DNA of 64,000 nt from Sphagnum magellanicum (taxonomy: Eukaryota; Streptophyta; Sphagnopsida; Sphagnales; Sphagnaceae), in contig CM038910.1 in NCBI GenBank assembly GCA_021904315.1, positions 5,084,001 through 5,148,000 on the forward strand, written 5' to 3'. Both the position numbers and the translations under genes were made by a program. Shown piece after piece: positions 1 to 9,900 of the stretch. The notes beneath the pieces are model-generated. The model was not told where the DNA came from and ran no database searches. It worked only from the letters and a program-made list of their open reading frames with translations. Numbering within the stretch: the stretch's first letter is position 1; the number at the start of each line of letters is the position of its first letter.

Positions 1-850
1 AACTCTCTAAGTAAATCACATGACTAGCAATAGAACATGATGCACTCTTAAGTCCCTTGTTGAACCCACTTGAGGGTCCAACAATGTAAAGTTGCAGAAA
101 GTTGGGACTTGAGGGTCGCTCCCGACTTCCAGCACTAAAAGGGGGTAGAGGGGCGTGCTAGAAGTCCCAGGATTAGACTAGGAAGAGGGACTAGATTATC
201 AAGCTCGAATCTGCATCTAAAACCAACCACAAGAAGGTTAGTTAGCATTCGGGAACACCTTTGGGTGTTGGGACAAGTCACGGGCACTTTCACACACAAG
301 ACTCACCACGGCCCGGAGTCGAGGGAAGCCACCACCTTCCCCTATATAGTATTCTCTGCATCTCACCACAGAGGCTACATCCAAATGGCTCTTTTTCCTG
401 GGACTCTCAAGTTGGAGTCCCGAAACTGTCCCGAGTTGGAGTCCCGGGACTTTGGACGCTCATAGCTCCTCGCCTTGAACTCAGATCGGGACGAGGTCTA
501 AACCAAAGTTGTAGCTCTCGTCAAGAGCTTTCCAATGCCATGTCGCACTCCTTCAGGCGACGTCGGGAAGAGGTCGATTCTTGACTTTTAGTGGTCGGGA
601 GTCAAACTAGCAGTTTGACTCCCAGCCCTTCTTTTGCCCATAACTTGGGCTACAAATGTCCAAATGGCCCATACGAGGCCATTTGGCCATCTGCACTTCA
701 AGACCTTTTCATTGACATAAAGAACGCACCAATGCAAAGAGATTTGACCCCTCAAATTGTCTTCTGAGTTTTTGGGAGTCCCGGAGGACTCCATTTTCTC
801 ACTTTTGGGAGTGTGAGTTGCATTCTCACACTTGGCCCCAAAGTGGGGTT
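1..850. repeat. Non-coding repeat, possible LTR-derived sequence abutting the gypsy element
   Basis: This stretch is moderately GC-rich and has no convincing reading frame. It carries repeated short phrases such as gggacttgagggt, ttggagtccc and gggactcc. The minus-strand integrase reading frame of the neighbouring gypsy element stops matching at about 850 and gives way to this sequence. Terminal repeats of plant LTR elements often look like this, but I see no second copy at the other end of the element, so LTR identity is inferred from position and style only. Confidence 0.35.
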
Positions 851-1250
851 GCGACAGAACATGCCCTGAATAGGGAGTGGAGAAAGTGTGAGTTGTTAAG
901 AAGAGAAGGAAATTCTCACTCTATCACATTGTTCACACCTAGCAATGACGTTTCGGACTTGAGCATACATACTTCTCCAATGGTAATGAGGAATGAGAAG
1001 GTTATAAGTATGCTTAATTCCAAAGTGTCCAAGCTCCGAATGTACCTTCTGAATAAAACCAGGTCATTCATGTGGTGGAAGAACCACTCTGTCACCTTGT
1101 GGTAAGCATTGGATGAGGTGATTGTCCCTCCTTGAGTAGTGTTTGGATCGTTGTTATATGCGATCTCGATGACTTAATGTAACTTGGGGAGGGTATTCCC
1201 CATGCTGAAAAAACCTCAGATTGTCTAAGTTTTCCCATATATCCACAATG
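850..1250 (-). pseudogene. Gypsy integrase N-terminal zinc-binding (HHCC) fragment
   Basis: The minus strand reads EHPIVDIWEN, then HSELGHFGIKHTYN, then VIARCEQCDRVR. The two His followed by CxxC form the H2C2 zinc finger at the start of retroviral-type integrases. Stop codons interrupt it. After the phrase SPLPIQGMF at about 850 the similarity ends, so the catalytic DDE core that should follow is absent. The fragment continues in order from the RNase H piece at higher coordinates, as expected for a Ty3/gypsy polyprotein read on the minus strand. Confidence 0.85.
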
Positions 1251-1379
1251 GGATGTTCAACCAGATTACATTGCATTAGTGCAAGTTAATTAGATGCATA
1301 AGATACATGTACTGCTGGAATTTGATCGAGGTCTTGCCTGGCTTTTAAGAAATCTTTAAAGGTAGTGAAAGGTCTTCAT

Positions 1380-1985
1380 GACATGGTATCCACGTTTTGA
1401 TGTGTAATAACAAGTTGGTGAATAACCTTGAACTCATAAGCGCCCAACGAACTAACTTATCGGTAAGCTTGTCATTGGTCATTAACCACTTGATAGGTTA
1501 GTGGTCGGTATACAAAGTGAACTTGGTGCCATAAAGATAGGGCCTGAAATGTATGATGGCCTATACAATAGCAAGACACTCCCTTTCGTATGAAGAGTAG
1601 TTGCTTTTAGCCTTGTTGTTGCTTTGGGATGCATAGGTGATAACATATTCCTTGCCTTTCTCATCAAGTTGGCCAAGAATAACACCAATACCAATAGCAT
1701 TATAGTGAGTGTGTAGAATGAAAACCTTGCTGAAATTAGGTCTTTTCATAATGGGGAACTTTGAAAGCTTTTCCTTGAGTGTGTCTTAAGTTCCTAAACC
1801 TTTTCACTCCATGTCCAAACAACATCCTTTTTTAACAATGCATAAAGAAGATGAGCAATAATACTGAAGTCTTGGACATAAATCCTGTAATAATTACATA
1901 GTTCGATGAAGTTCCTTAAAGTGTGAACATCAGTAGGATTGGGCATTTCCAAAATGGCTACTACTTTGGCCCAATGAACCATAAT
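1380..1985 (-). pseudogene. Gypsy RT connection and RNase H fragment
   Basis: The minus strand at 1794-1982 reads TLRNFIELCNYYRIYVQDFS, the RT thumb/connection block (usually LRxFIGLxNYYRxF). At 1561-1749 it reads GVILGQLDEKGKEYVITYAS and later SSYERECLAIV, the RNase H start and its conserved YxxxExECLA motif. At about 1420-1500 it reads IKWLMTNDKLTDKLVRW, the RNase H tail that precedes integrase in gypsy elements. Small frameshifts and stops between these blocks show it is a pseudogene. RNase H would remove the RNA template during reverse transcription in an intact element. Confidence 0.9.
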
Positions 1986-1999
1986 ACCATTGGCAAAAT

Positions 2000-2770
2000 T
2001 CTATGTCCAAGGTAAACTATTGAGGTGACAACAAACTCACATTTTTTAGGATGGATCTTCATATTGACTTTGTGGAGCCTGTTGAATAATTCCTCAAGAT
2101 GAACCAAGTGCTACAAGAGTCCCTTGCTATGCACTAGGACGTCATTTATGTAGCATTTCAGGAAATTTACCCCTTCGAGAACCTGGTCCATGAATTGCTG
2201 AAAGAAAACAAGTGCATTCTTCAGTCCAAAAGGCATCACAAGCCATTCCCATGACTTGTTGCTTCCATGGAATGTCGTTTTCTTGTGATCCTTCACAACG
2301 AACATAATCTGGTTAAAACCTTGCCTCAAATACACAATTGTGAAGATGTTTGACTCTCTAATGCTACTAAATAATTCTTCAAGGATGGGGATGGGGTACT
2401 TGTCTTGAGGTGTAACCAAGTTCAAAGGCCTATAATCCCCGCACATCCTTTTCTTAGTTCATAATCCAACTAAATCCATCTTTGTTGGCATTACTGTAAT
2501 GGCTACAAAATTAGAACTTGATGGCTGAATCAAACCAGCCTCATGGAGCTATTTGCATCTTTCATCTACCAGTTCCCACTCATGCTTGCACAACCTATGC
2601 CTCTTCTGATAGATGGGTGTCTCATCTATCAGGTCTTTAGAGAACTACATGGTCTTACACCTACCTAAGTTTTTCATTAAGAATGCGAACACATTCGCAT
2701 ACTTAATTAGCAAGTTTGTGACCTGGTGTCTTTCCTTTTTCGTGAGCTAGTTCCCCATAACGAAAGGGTA
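2000..2770 (-). pseudogene. Gypsy reverse transcriptase domain, inactivated
   Basis: The minus strand at 2111-2446 encodes MCGDYRPLNLVTPQDKYPIP, then ESNIFTIVYLRQGFNQI, FHGSNKSWEWLVMPFGLKNA and CYINDVLVHSKG. These are RT palm blocks typical of Ty3/gypsy. The catalytic YxDD motif reads YIND (first Asp changed to Asn), and the VDLRQGF block has Tyr in place of Asp, so both catalytic positions are lost. Scattered matches continue upstream to about 2770 in broken frames. The domain follows directly after the methyltransferase in the polyprotein order. Confidence 0.92.
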
Positions 2771-2913
2771 GTTGGAAACACATGGAATGGAGTTGGAAAG
2801 TGTGTTTGAAGAACCTAGTGTATTGGGTTGTCCATTATCCAACTGCGAAGATTCGTAGAAGGTTGTAATTGTTTTTCTAGAAGTTGATGTACCTCCCATG
2901 TATCAGAAACAAC

Positions 2914-4020
2914 TTAAGTCAAATTACATGGTACCTCCTCTCCCCAAACATTAAGAGTGAAATGTAGAGTGTTGAAGATAGGTAAGTGTACTTGGTCAAG
3001 GTGCCATGTAGTCGCATTATCAGAACTGCAAGTTGATTGAATCAATGCTGGTGTTGTGTACATTTGAAAGAGTACACAGGTTACCAACAACCATGTAAGG
3101 GAGTTCAGGTCCATGCCTCTCCCCAGTAGAGCGTTATGCTCCAATCTAGTCACCTTGGTGTGACTAGTATTACCAGTTTGGAACCCCATAGCCCTTTCTC
3201 TTTCTTTTTGGCTTGGTTCATCCCAAGTGGTTGAAGCATGACGATACACCAGGCCTGGTCCATCTCCCTGAAAGGCGTGTGTTCTTGGGAAGGAAACAAA
3301 GGTGGGCCAAGCACCTTTCAGTTTTCCTATTATGTTTGTAAGAAACCAAGGAGGTTTCTTTTACTTTGTAACTAGTTGGCAAGAACTCTGATTATCCAAT
3401 ATGTGAGAAACCTACAGGTTGGGGTCTTTGATGGTGTATCTCAGAGCTAATTGCAGAACTGAAAGTGGTGCAAGGTTGGTCCACTAGTTGCGAAGTCGGT
3501 ATGCATAGGAACCGCATTGTGCTACATCGAGTAAAAGTGACTCTCCAAGGTAATGCTTGATTAATGTGTAGTGCTCCTGAACTTTCTTCTTTTGGTCAAG
3601 CAAAGAAGGGGTGTTTTCAATTACATAACCAAGCATAGGAGAAATGGATTGAGCCCAGGTGATCAATCTTATCATGTCCGTGAAGAGACCAAATCTTGTG
3701 TCACTCAAGCCTTTTCCAAATCCAATCGTTGAAAATCCTTGACACTCCCAACCTAAAATGATGAGGTCCATAGGGCCAAGTAATTCCATGTTTTTTTTGA
3801 ATTAGTTATATGTCAAAGGGCAAGAAAGTGAAACTGGCCTTCCATGCAATGGTTACAAACTGTTGTGGAAAAATCTGGCTATGAGTTCCATCATTCTCGA
3901 TGCCATCACTTGCCTTGTAATAAGATCAATGTCTACAAAGAAATAATTTTAAACCACCATCCCTGACTATAGTAAGGCTTCGAGACCTGTACCAATACTA
4001 CCAAAAAACTCTAATAATGT
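2914..4020 (-). pseudogene. C5-cytosine DNA methyltransferase domain embedded in the gypsy polyprotein
   Basis: The minus strand shows the ordered motifs of a DNA C5-methyltransferase. Motif I (SAM loop) is LLEFFGSIGTGLEALL at about 4015-3970. Motif II is FVDIDLITRQVM at about 3925. Motif IV is LIILGWECQGFS at about 3755, with the catalytic Cys kept but the preceding Pro replaced by Glu. Motif VI is VIENTPSL at about 3615. Motif VIII is the RxR-like YRLRN at about 3490. The C-terminal motif IX-X region is EREKx-like, seen as KERERAMGFQTG, followed by LLGRGMDLNSL at 3210-3090. The segments starting at 4020, 3789 and 3249 are in one frame, interrupted by stops at Trp or Gln positions (for example 3484-3486 and 3412-3414) and a compensating frame change around 3800-3860. 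Dnmt3/DRM-type proteins share the MGF and ALG-like ending. It sits between protease and RT, so it is part of the element, not a host gene. It would methylate cytosine if intact; this copy cannot be translated whole. Confidence 0.85.
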
Positions 4021-4099
4021 AATCCCCTCATTAGGCGGTGTCTAGGTGATTAGCTAATGAAGTACTAATTTAATCGATTCGCCATGGCTTTCTATGTTC

Positions 4100-4460
4100 T
4101 CAAAATTAAACAAAGTTTTGACCAAGGGCTCGTGAGCTGCTTTGAACCTCTATAAAACCTTTGGTTCGTGTTGAATGTCAATAGGAACCACCTTCAAGCT
4201 TCTAGTAGTTTGGGCGTAAGTTGTTTCCTCTTCATCTCCCTTTATCCACTTGTGGCTAACTTATTGGATGTAGGACATGGTGTGTGTTTCCTTGAGCATA
4301 CAATGGTGAACCATATGACTATGGTTCCCATGTAAATCAAGGGGATGTATTCCAAGTGGTGGCCATTAATCGCCCAATCCACTTGATAGTACACATGCTC
4401 AAACCAGTTATTAATCGTGAAACCTGGTGGAAACAAGGTTTCATGCCCAATGAACACATT
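4100..4460 (-). pseudogene. Gypsy polyprotein linker between protease and methyltransferase
   Basis: The minus strand at 4242-4457 reads IGHETLFPPGFTINNWFEHV and then YYQVDWAINGHHLEYIPL. It is a continuous open stretch in the right position to join the protease to the methyltransferase. I do not recognise a named domain. The composition resembles neighbouring polyprotein sequence, and downstream frames (towards 4100) are broken by stops. Confidence 0.5.
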
Positions 4461-4530
4461 GTAACTGGTGGCATTGGTGATTAAACATCTAACTTGTAGG
4501 CAAAGCTCCTAATCTGTACTTTTATTGAAG

Positions 4531-4824
4531 TTAAGTGTAATCAAGTCCGATGTGAATTTGCCACATAAATTTCCGTAGTTTGGAGTCGAGCATGCCCATT
4601 TTCTTAATGAATTGAACTCCAAGAATCACTGGTTGGGCACCTCTATCAAGAAGTACCACTTTGGGTGTATGTCCTCCCACCTGGATTGTTGACTCAATAT
4701 TGTCAACAATGGCAACTCCAATGGCAATGGAAGTTCTTTCACTAGGCATCACCTTTGGAAATGAATGAAAAACTTTGTGGAAACAATGGCTATCCATAAC
4801 GCCTTTATTGAGTAACAAATCCAC
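4531..4824 (-). pseudogene. Gypsy aspartic protease fragment
   Basis: The minus strand reads TPKVVLLDRGAQPVILGVQF. This is the retropepsin active-site block, normally D(S/T)GA followed by a hydrophobic stretch; here it reads DRGA, so the Ser/Thr after the catalytic Asp is lost. About 95 codons are open, close to the size of a retropepsin core. It lies between gag and the methyltransferase. In an intact element it would cleave the gag-pol polyprotein. Confidence 0.8.
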
Positions 4825-4867
4825 AAGTGAGGTGTTCTTAGCTCCCTTCTAATATGTGAATGTAAAA

Positions 4868-5390
4868 TCAAAGGTAGGAGAGCCCTAGTTTAGCCATGTT
4901 AAAACCAGTGACCAAATTACGAACGCCATCTACAACATGTGAGCCAATTGAATGCCTTTCCAAGGTGTTGGATGGGACCCTTGTAGCATGTGGATCAATG
5001 ATTAATAAAGGACCTGATGTAGTGTTCAGGGTATCCTTTAGTACTATAATTATGTCCTTGGTGCTTAGCTTCAAATCTTGAAACTAAACAACAATGTATT
5101 CAGAATCTTTTGCACCACTTCACACATTTAAAGTTGGCATTCCATAAGTTGATCAGTGGAAAATTGTGTGTTTTCCTAATGTACATGTATTCTTGGGACA
5201 CGAGAATTTAATGCCCTAGTAGCTTGTGGTGTAGTAATTTCCTACCCTTTCGTTAACAAGGTGTGTTCTTCTTCCATGTTGAAAAGGTGAAAAGATTGTG
5301 GCATGATTGTTCGAGCTCCTCTAGCCCTGGTAATGAAACTTGAACTAGATGTGAATCCATCAATTTGAATTACTTGTCTAGTGGCAGAAA
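4868..5390 (-). other. Gag-protease spacer, degenerate
   Basis: No recognised domain. It lies between the gag zinc-knuckle region and the protease in the same orientation. A short open stretch at 4868-5074 on the minus strand (KDIIIVLKDTLN, then HSIGSHVVDGVRNL) probably belongs to the polyprotein, by position only. Confidence 0.4.
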
Positions 5391-6080
5391 TTATGGGTGC
5401 CACACTAGCCTTTCATGCCACGAAGTAGGAAAGGCAAAAAAATTGGCAAATTTTGGTGTGAGATTAAAATTGTGTGCACTCGAAAAAACATATTCCCCAA
5501 CCATGGCATCATGTGGGAGGCCATAGAACAACCTAGGAGGTCCTTCCCGTGATCTTGAACCTTGTATAGGTTGGGCATGACTAGCTAGTTGGGAAGACTT
5601 GTTTTTTAGATTAGCGAGTTGAGCCTTTAATGATTTGAGTTCATTTTGCAGAGTTTGAACTTGAGTAGCATGGGTTTGAAGCACCTCCCTCTTGTCAGCA
5701 TTGTGCTCTTTCTTCTTAACATTCTTAGTGGAATTGCCCTTGGTGGGGAAAGCTTAAATGAAAGGTTGAGGTGCCTTGGCTTTTGGTTGAAAGGGAGCGG
5801 AAGATGTTGGCAGATTTTGCCATGGTAATCAAAGTTGCTTTTGTTCTGGGAACTTGGTAAAACAAATAGCTTCCTGATGTCCCTCTTTCCCACAATAATC
5901 ACAAAAGAGATCTTCGAAATGAATGTTGCACTCACTAACTTTATGGGCAGGATTGCCATAGTAGTTACAAAAAGGTAGGATGGGTGCAACCGAGTGCACT
6001 ACTTTAGCCCTTGAAAAAAAGGTGATGATCTGGTTGGCGTAGTTGGTGGAGGCTAAGGCCTTGAACGTGATGGAGGCCTC
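5391..6080 (-). pseudogene. Gypsy gag C-terminus with two zinc knuckles
   Basis: The minus strand at about 5860-5960 reads CNYYGNPAHKVSEC followed by CDYCGKEGHQEAIC. The second is a perfect CX2CX4HX4C zinc knuckle; the first has Tyr in place of its second Cys. Further along (5391-5684) is a coiled-coil-like stretch, VQTLQNELKSLKAQLANLKN, with heptad leucines, then a Ser/Gln/Arg-rich segment. Gag normally binds the element's RNA through these knuckles. The gag N-terminal part is not present here, but a related N-terminal piece occurs at 24.9-25.6 kb. Confidence 0.8.
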
Positions 6081-6289
6081 ATAGTATTGACTTTATAGTG
6101 TGCATGAGTTAATTCCAGCTATTCAAAAATGTCGTAGACATCTAGCAACATGTGTACGAATCTTTAAATTCTACAAAAATCCATTGCAAAACCTACGCAT
6201 GGAATGTCGAGTGTTGGGAAATCTCAAAAAGAAAACATCAAGGTTTTTATGGAATACAAGGTTTTTGGGATTAACAACAAGAAAATGAT

Positions 6290-6660
6290 TATTTTTGTAA
6301 CACAACTCTTGTAAAATTGCACTGTAGGATCCAAAATAGAAGCTCAAAATTTTGTTGCAGTTGCTGCAAATGAGAAAGTGGCTACATAAACTACTTTCAA
6401 ATGTAGGGTACATTGCTACACCAGACGACTAGAGTTTGCTATTCGTTTTGTGCAAACCCCAAAATATCACAATAGGACTAAGCATATTGGTATACAATAT
6501 CATATAATTCAAGGTTTTCAAAACACAAGGAGAGCACACTGGAATATGTTGGGACTAATCAGCAAGTGGCAGATCTTCTTATAAAGAGTTTGTACCAACG
6601 ATAGAGAAGTTTAATTGCATCAAAAGAATGCTACTGGTTGATTTGCATACAGTACAGACA
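6290..6660 (+). pseudogene. Ty1/copia RNase H C-terminal fragment
   Basis: On the plus strand about 6450-6520 reads ANPKYHNRTKHIGIQYHII, matching the copia RNase H signature NPxxHxRTKHIxxxxHFIR. About 6550-6640 reads TNQQVADLLIKSL and then KFNCIKRML, matching the end of the copia polyprotein (VxTxxQxADxxTKxL). A weaker piece at 6320-6400 resembles the preceding SxxEAExxAxxxAxxE block. Frames shift between pieces, so it is a dead scrap. It lies in the opposite orientation to the adjoining gypsy element, so two separate insertions meet at about 6.1-6.3 kb. Confidence 0.8.
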
Positions 6661-7296
6661 ATCTTTTTCTAATAAATTTGCAATCTCTTTTTGTTGCAGT
6701 CAATGCATAAATTTTGAGCAAGCATGTGTACACTCAGGAAATAATTTGAGTGTGTGCAGGTCCTGTAAAACAATCTCTGCTTGCTTACAATGATTGATCA
6801 GCACCCAAGATCTATAAATATATCCACCTGGGATGGATCGATGTACTGCAGCTGCTAATCCAAACATTACAACTGCATAATTTGATATTGGCGTTCAAAG
6901 AATAATTTAAATCTTTGTTGTCAGCAATGGCCGACATGATCTTTATGCCTTACAGTCCAAAAATTACAATTCCAAATTGGGGCCAGGATCTATACATGTA
7001 TCGGTTCAAGTCTAAGGTCCCCACAATAATTTATTATTTACAGTTAGGTGGGGAAGATCTGCAACTCGGCAGACTTATCCTTTTGTCTCAAAGAATGTTG
7101 GGTGTGCAGAGAAATAATTCTACTTCAATGTGAAGAATCTAGAGATTGGATTCTAGCTCCAATTCAATACTGATCTTGAATATTGAGCTTTTCCAAAACT
7201 AACTACAAAGAAAAATTGGAAGATCAGATCAGCTGCTGCAGCAACTGGCAACAAATTGCATATTGAGATTGCAGCTAGATCAGCTTCTCTGAAGTG
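6661..7296. other. Intergenic, 3' flank of the glyoxal oxidase gene
   Basis: I see no coding sequence here. The part near 6661-6800 may be the tail of the copia insertion. 7140-7296 should contain the 3' UTR of the minus-strand oxidase gene. No clear poly(A) signal stands out. Confidence 0.4.
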
Positions 7297-9225
7297 CTAG
7301 TATACCATTTGGATCCACACGGCATTGCCAGGAGTGCCAGCTTGCATGGGGAAGAGCATGTAGTATTGAGGAGGAGCGACATTAGCATTGGGAGGAGCTG
7401 TCACAGTGACTGTGAACCTCGACGCAGCTGCTGCACCCGCACCCGCCTGCTGCACCGGAACTGGATCTGACACTTGGAGTATGAGCAATCTTTGGCCTTG
7501 AGAATAGGCATGCGTGGTGTATGGAGCACTTGCCATGTGAAGCTCAAATGGATCTTTCCTCGATGGAGCTGAAAATGTGACTGTGAACTCCTTGCCGTAT
7601 GTGATACTTGCGGGAGCTGCTGTGATTTGAGGTCTTCGGAAGTCGTATCTGCAACAAACAAAGATCGCGGAAATATCAGTTTGTTTCTACTGAGTTGTAC
7701 ACAGCTGCGTGGAGTACATCAACATCAGCGGATGAGAGTCGAGACTTGCTGCAATCTTATGACTGATGAGTGCACAATCTGCATGCATCAGAGCTTACAA
7801 GAGAACTTCTTTATACCTTTCGCTTAAGTATTGAGGTGAGAAAGCCTCCACGCGCAGCTCGGTAGGGAACACGCCGGTGAAAGTGTCGTACTGGTGAGTG
7901 TTGCTGCCAGCGACGAGGATGCGACCATCTGGACGAAGATTGGCAGTCGAGTGGTAGACGCGGGGGATAGTTGATGGAGCCAACACTTGGAAGCGATTAG
8001 CACCAGGATGGAGGAAAGGTTGGTATCGCACGGGATTCAAGGCAGGATTGGACGCCTTACCCCATCCCGCGGTTCCGTTTTGAGCTCCATTGATGAGCAA
8101 CACGTCTCCGGTTGGCAACAAAACCATATCACCCATCACGCGTCTGAAGGGCATTGTCTCCATCAACCACTGCGGCTCAGAATTGGAGCTTCCCGGGCCC
8201 CGAGTCGTCGTTGTCGTCACCTCCAATCTTCCACAAGTTTGAGAAGCTGCCAAATTGAACCCATTGGGATTGTCGAAAGCCCCAGCTTGACCACCTCCGC
8301 AGATCAGAACGCTTGCAGTGCTGTACCCATCCGCAAAGCTCAAAGGCAACAAGACTGACGAACCTGACAAAGGATAGTTGCGTGGCTCGCCGGGAATCGT
8401 TGGAAACTTTTGCACCACTTTGCCGGTGGTGTAGTCCAGAAGTATGGAGTCTCTGTTGGCAAAGATGAACAAGTTGCCGTTGGGAAGCAAGTGCACAAAG
8501 GGATAGAAGTTGTCGTTTTCCCGATCATTCGTTTCTACCAGAAGCTGCAACGTGAATGCACCTTCACCCGGGGATCGTTTAGGAACGAACTCGTAAGTAA
8601 AGACTCCACGTCCTCCTACAACAATCTGGCGTGATCCTTCCGGCAACAATTGGTTGGTTGAGTACCAGCGTCCATCTGTGAGCGTTTCAACGGTAGACTC
8701 GACCCAGTCGCAGTCACCAGAAGCAGGACACGGCGCAAGAGTGCGGATCTTGGTAATGCCATTTGAATCACCCCCTGTCTGCACCATGGTACCATTAGCG
8801 AAGAACTGACCAGAGGAACACCAAGTGTCTGTGAGAATATCCAAAGGCCGAACTGTGTTGGACCCGAGATCAAACATCACAGAACGCGCAGTGCAATCGT
8901 GCTCCAATGGGTTGATTCTACACTCTTGACCCTTCGGCAACGCGATTTGCGACGGCCCAACAAGAGTACGATCCAGAAAGATGGCGGTATTGAAATGGGT
9001 GATGGCCGTATGCATAGACGCAATGCCGGCATTCTTCAATAGAAGCTCCCAACTGCCTGGCAATGGAGTATCTTGGATGCTGCCGCTGACACCTACAGCT
9101 GGTCCTAATACTAATATTGTCACAGAAAACAAAAGCAAACTCATTGCTAATGAGACCACCTGCGCGTCCTTTCCCCCAATTAGACGACGACAACGACGTT
9201 GTTGTTCCAGTGGTGACATCTTCAT
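7297..9225 (-). CDS. Glyoxal oxidase-like radical copper oxidase (galactose oxidase fold)
   Basis: Two exons on the minus strand, 9225-7817 and 7648-7297, are joined across a 168-bp GT-AG intron (splice completes an Arg codon before YDFRRPQ), giving 586 aa, normal for plant glyoxal-oxidase-like proteins. An N-terminal hydrophobic stretch at residues 24-47 suggests secretion. The radical copper site can be placed: Cys136 in TDTWCSSGQ (thioether partner), Tyr211 in VFTYEF (cross-linked Tyr), Tyr424-His425 in PRVYHSTA, and His516 in YTTHAYSQGQR. N-terminal glyoxal-oxidase and C-terminal DUF1929-type domains are both present. The family oxidises aldehydes or alcohols to acids with release of H2O2 in the wall; the substrate here is unknown. 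The first ATG (9225) was chosen; a second ATG two codons later is equally possible. All catalytic residues are intact, so the gene is probably functional. Confidence 0.93.
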
Positions 9226-9900
9226 AATAGGTCACAAACAAGCTGAATAAAGCCTAAACCACCTGCGGATCTGAATCGCGCAAGCAAATTAGGTGTTTCC
9301 TGATCAAATATCAATGGGATTCTGAAGCTCACTAGATTGTAATTCACACTAGTTGTAGCAGCTACGTGCAGATCATTTAACCGGTGATGTTCACAGATGA
9401 CGATCTAGTAGCTCTGCTTAGAATTCCGATATTGCAGCAGCTGCAAGTACCAGCTGATAGGTACCACTATCTAGTCCTGCAATCTAGCGTGACGAGACCT
9501 GATGGGTACCCCTACACAGTTTGGGCTGAGCTTATGAATCTAACAACTTTCGCAAACTGAGAAGTCGATGAATACTCTAGTGAATGTAGCTGGACTTGTG
9601 CTTCCTGGATCAAATGCAATTGGGATTACAGTGTGATGGGTGGGGGAGAGACGGGGGAGCTTGGATTTAAAGGCGAAGAAGCACGAACGGGTCAGACGCT
9701 AGCTGCAACAGTCCAGCACTAGAAACCGTCGAACGGGACGTCGCGAATGGGTGACGCTGCAACAGCCCAGTGGGATGCGTGGAAAAGGACGACGCGTCAT
9801 TCAACTGGCAGGCGGAAGAGACGAGTTGTCGCGGCAGTCTGGATGCGCGTTTGTAACTGGACCCAAGAGAGCGAGCGAGGAGGAATTGGCTGAGAAAAAA
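9226..9900 (-). promoter_or_regulatory. Upstream region of the glyoxal oxidase gene
   Basis: This flank is much richer in GC and CpG than the transposon-filled sequence beyond 9.9 kb, in line with an unmethylated promoter. A TTTAAA stretch near 9665 (within ggatttaaagg) could act as a TATA-like element, but orientation and distance are not decisive. No other specific site is claimed. Confidence 0.3.

Larger units (their letters stand above)
850..6080 (-). mobile_element. Degenerate Ty3/gypsy retrotransposon carrying a C5-cytosine methyltransferase domain
   Basis: Reading the minus strand from high to low coordinates gives the order gag C-terminus with zinc knuckles, aspartic protease, linker, DNA C5-methyltransferase, reverse transcriptase, RNase H and integrase zinc-binding region. 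RT before integrase is the Ty3/gypsy order. The copy is dead: stop codons interrupt most domains, the RT active site is changed, the integrase core is missing and the gag N-terminus is missing beyond about 6080. No pair of LTRs is visible. The individual domains are listed separately. The methyltransferase is the unusual part, since standard plant gypsy elements lack one. Confidence 0.9.

Noticed and set aside
3484..3789. Host DNA methyltransferase gene
   Set aside because: The motifs continue in frame and orientation with gypsy protease on one side and RT on the other, and there are no introns; it is part of the element.
7987..8358. Long plus-strand open frame inside the glyoxal oxidase gene
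   Set aside because: It is antisense to a well-supported exon with all catalytic residues; it has no motif of its own.
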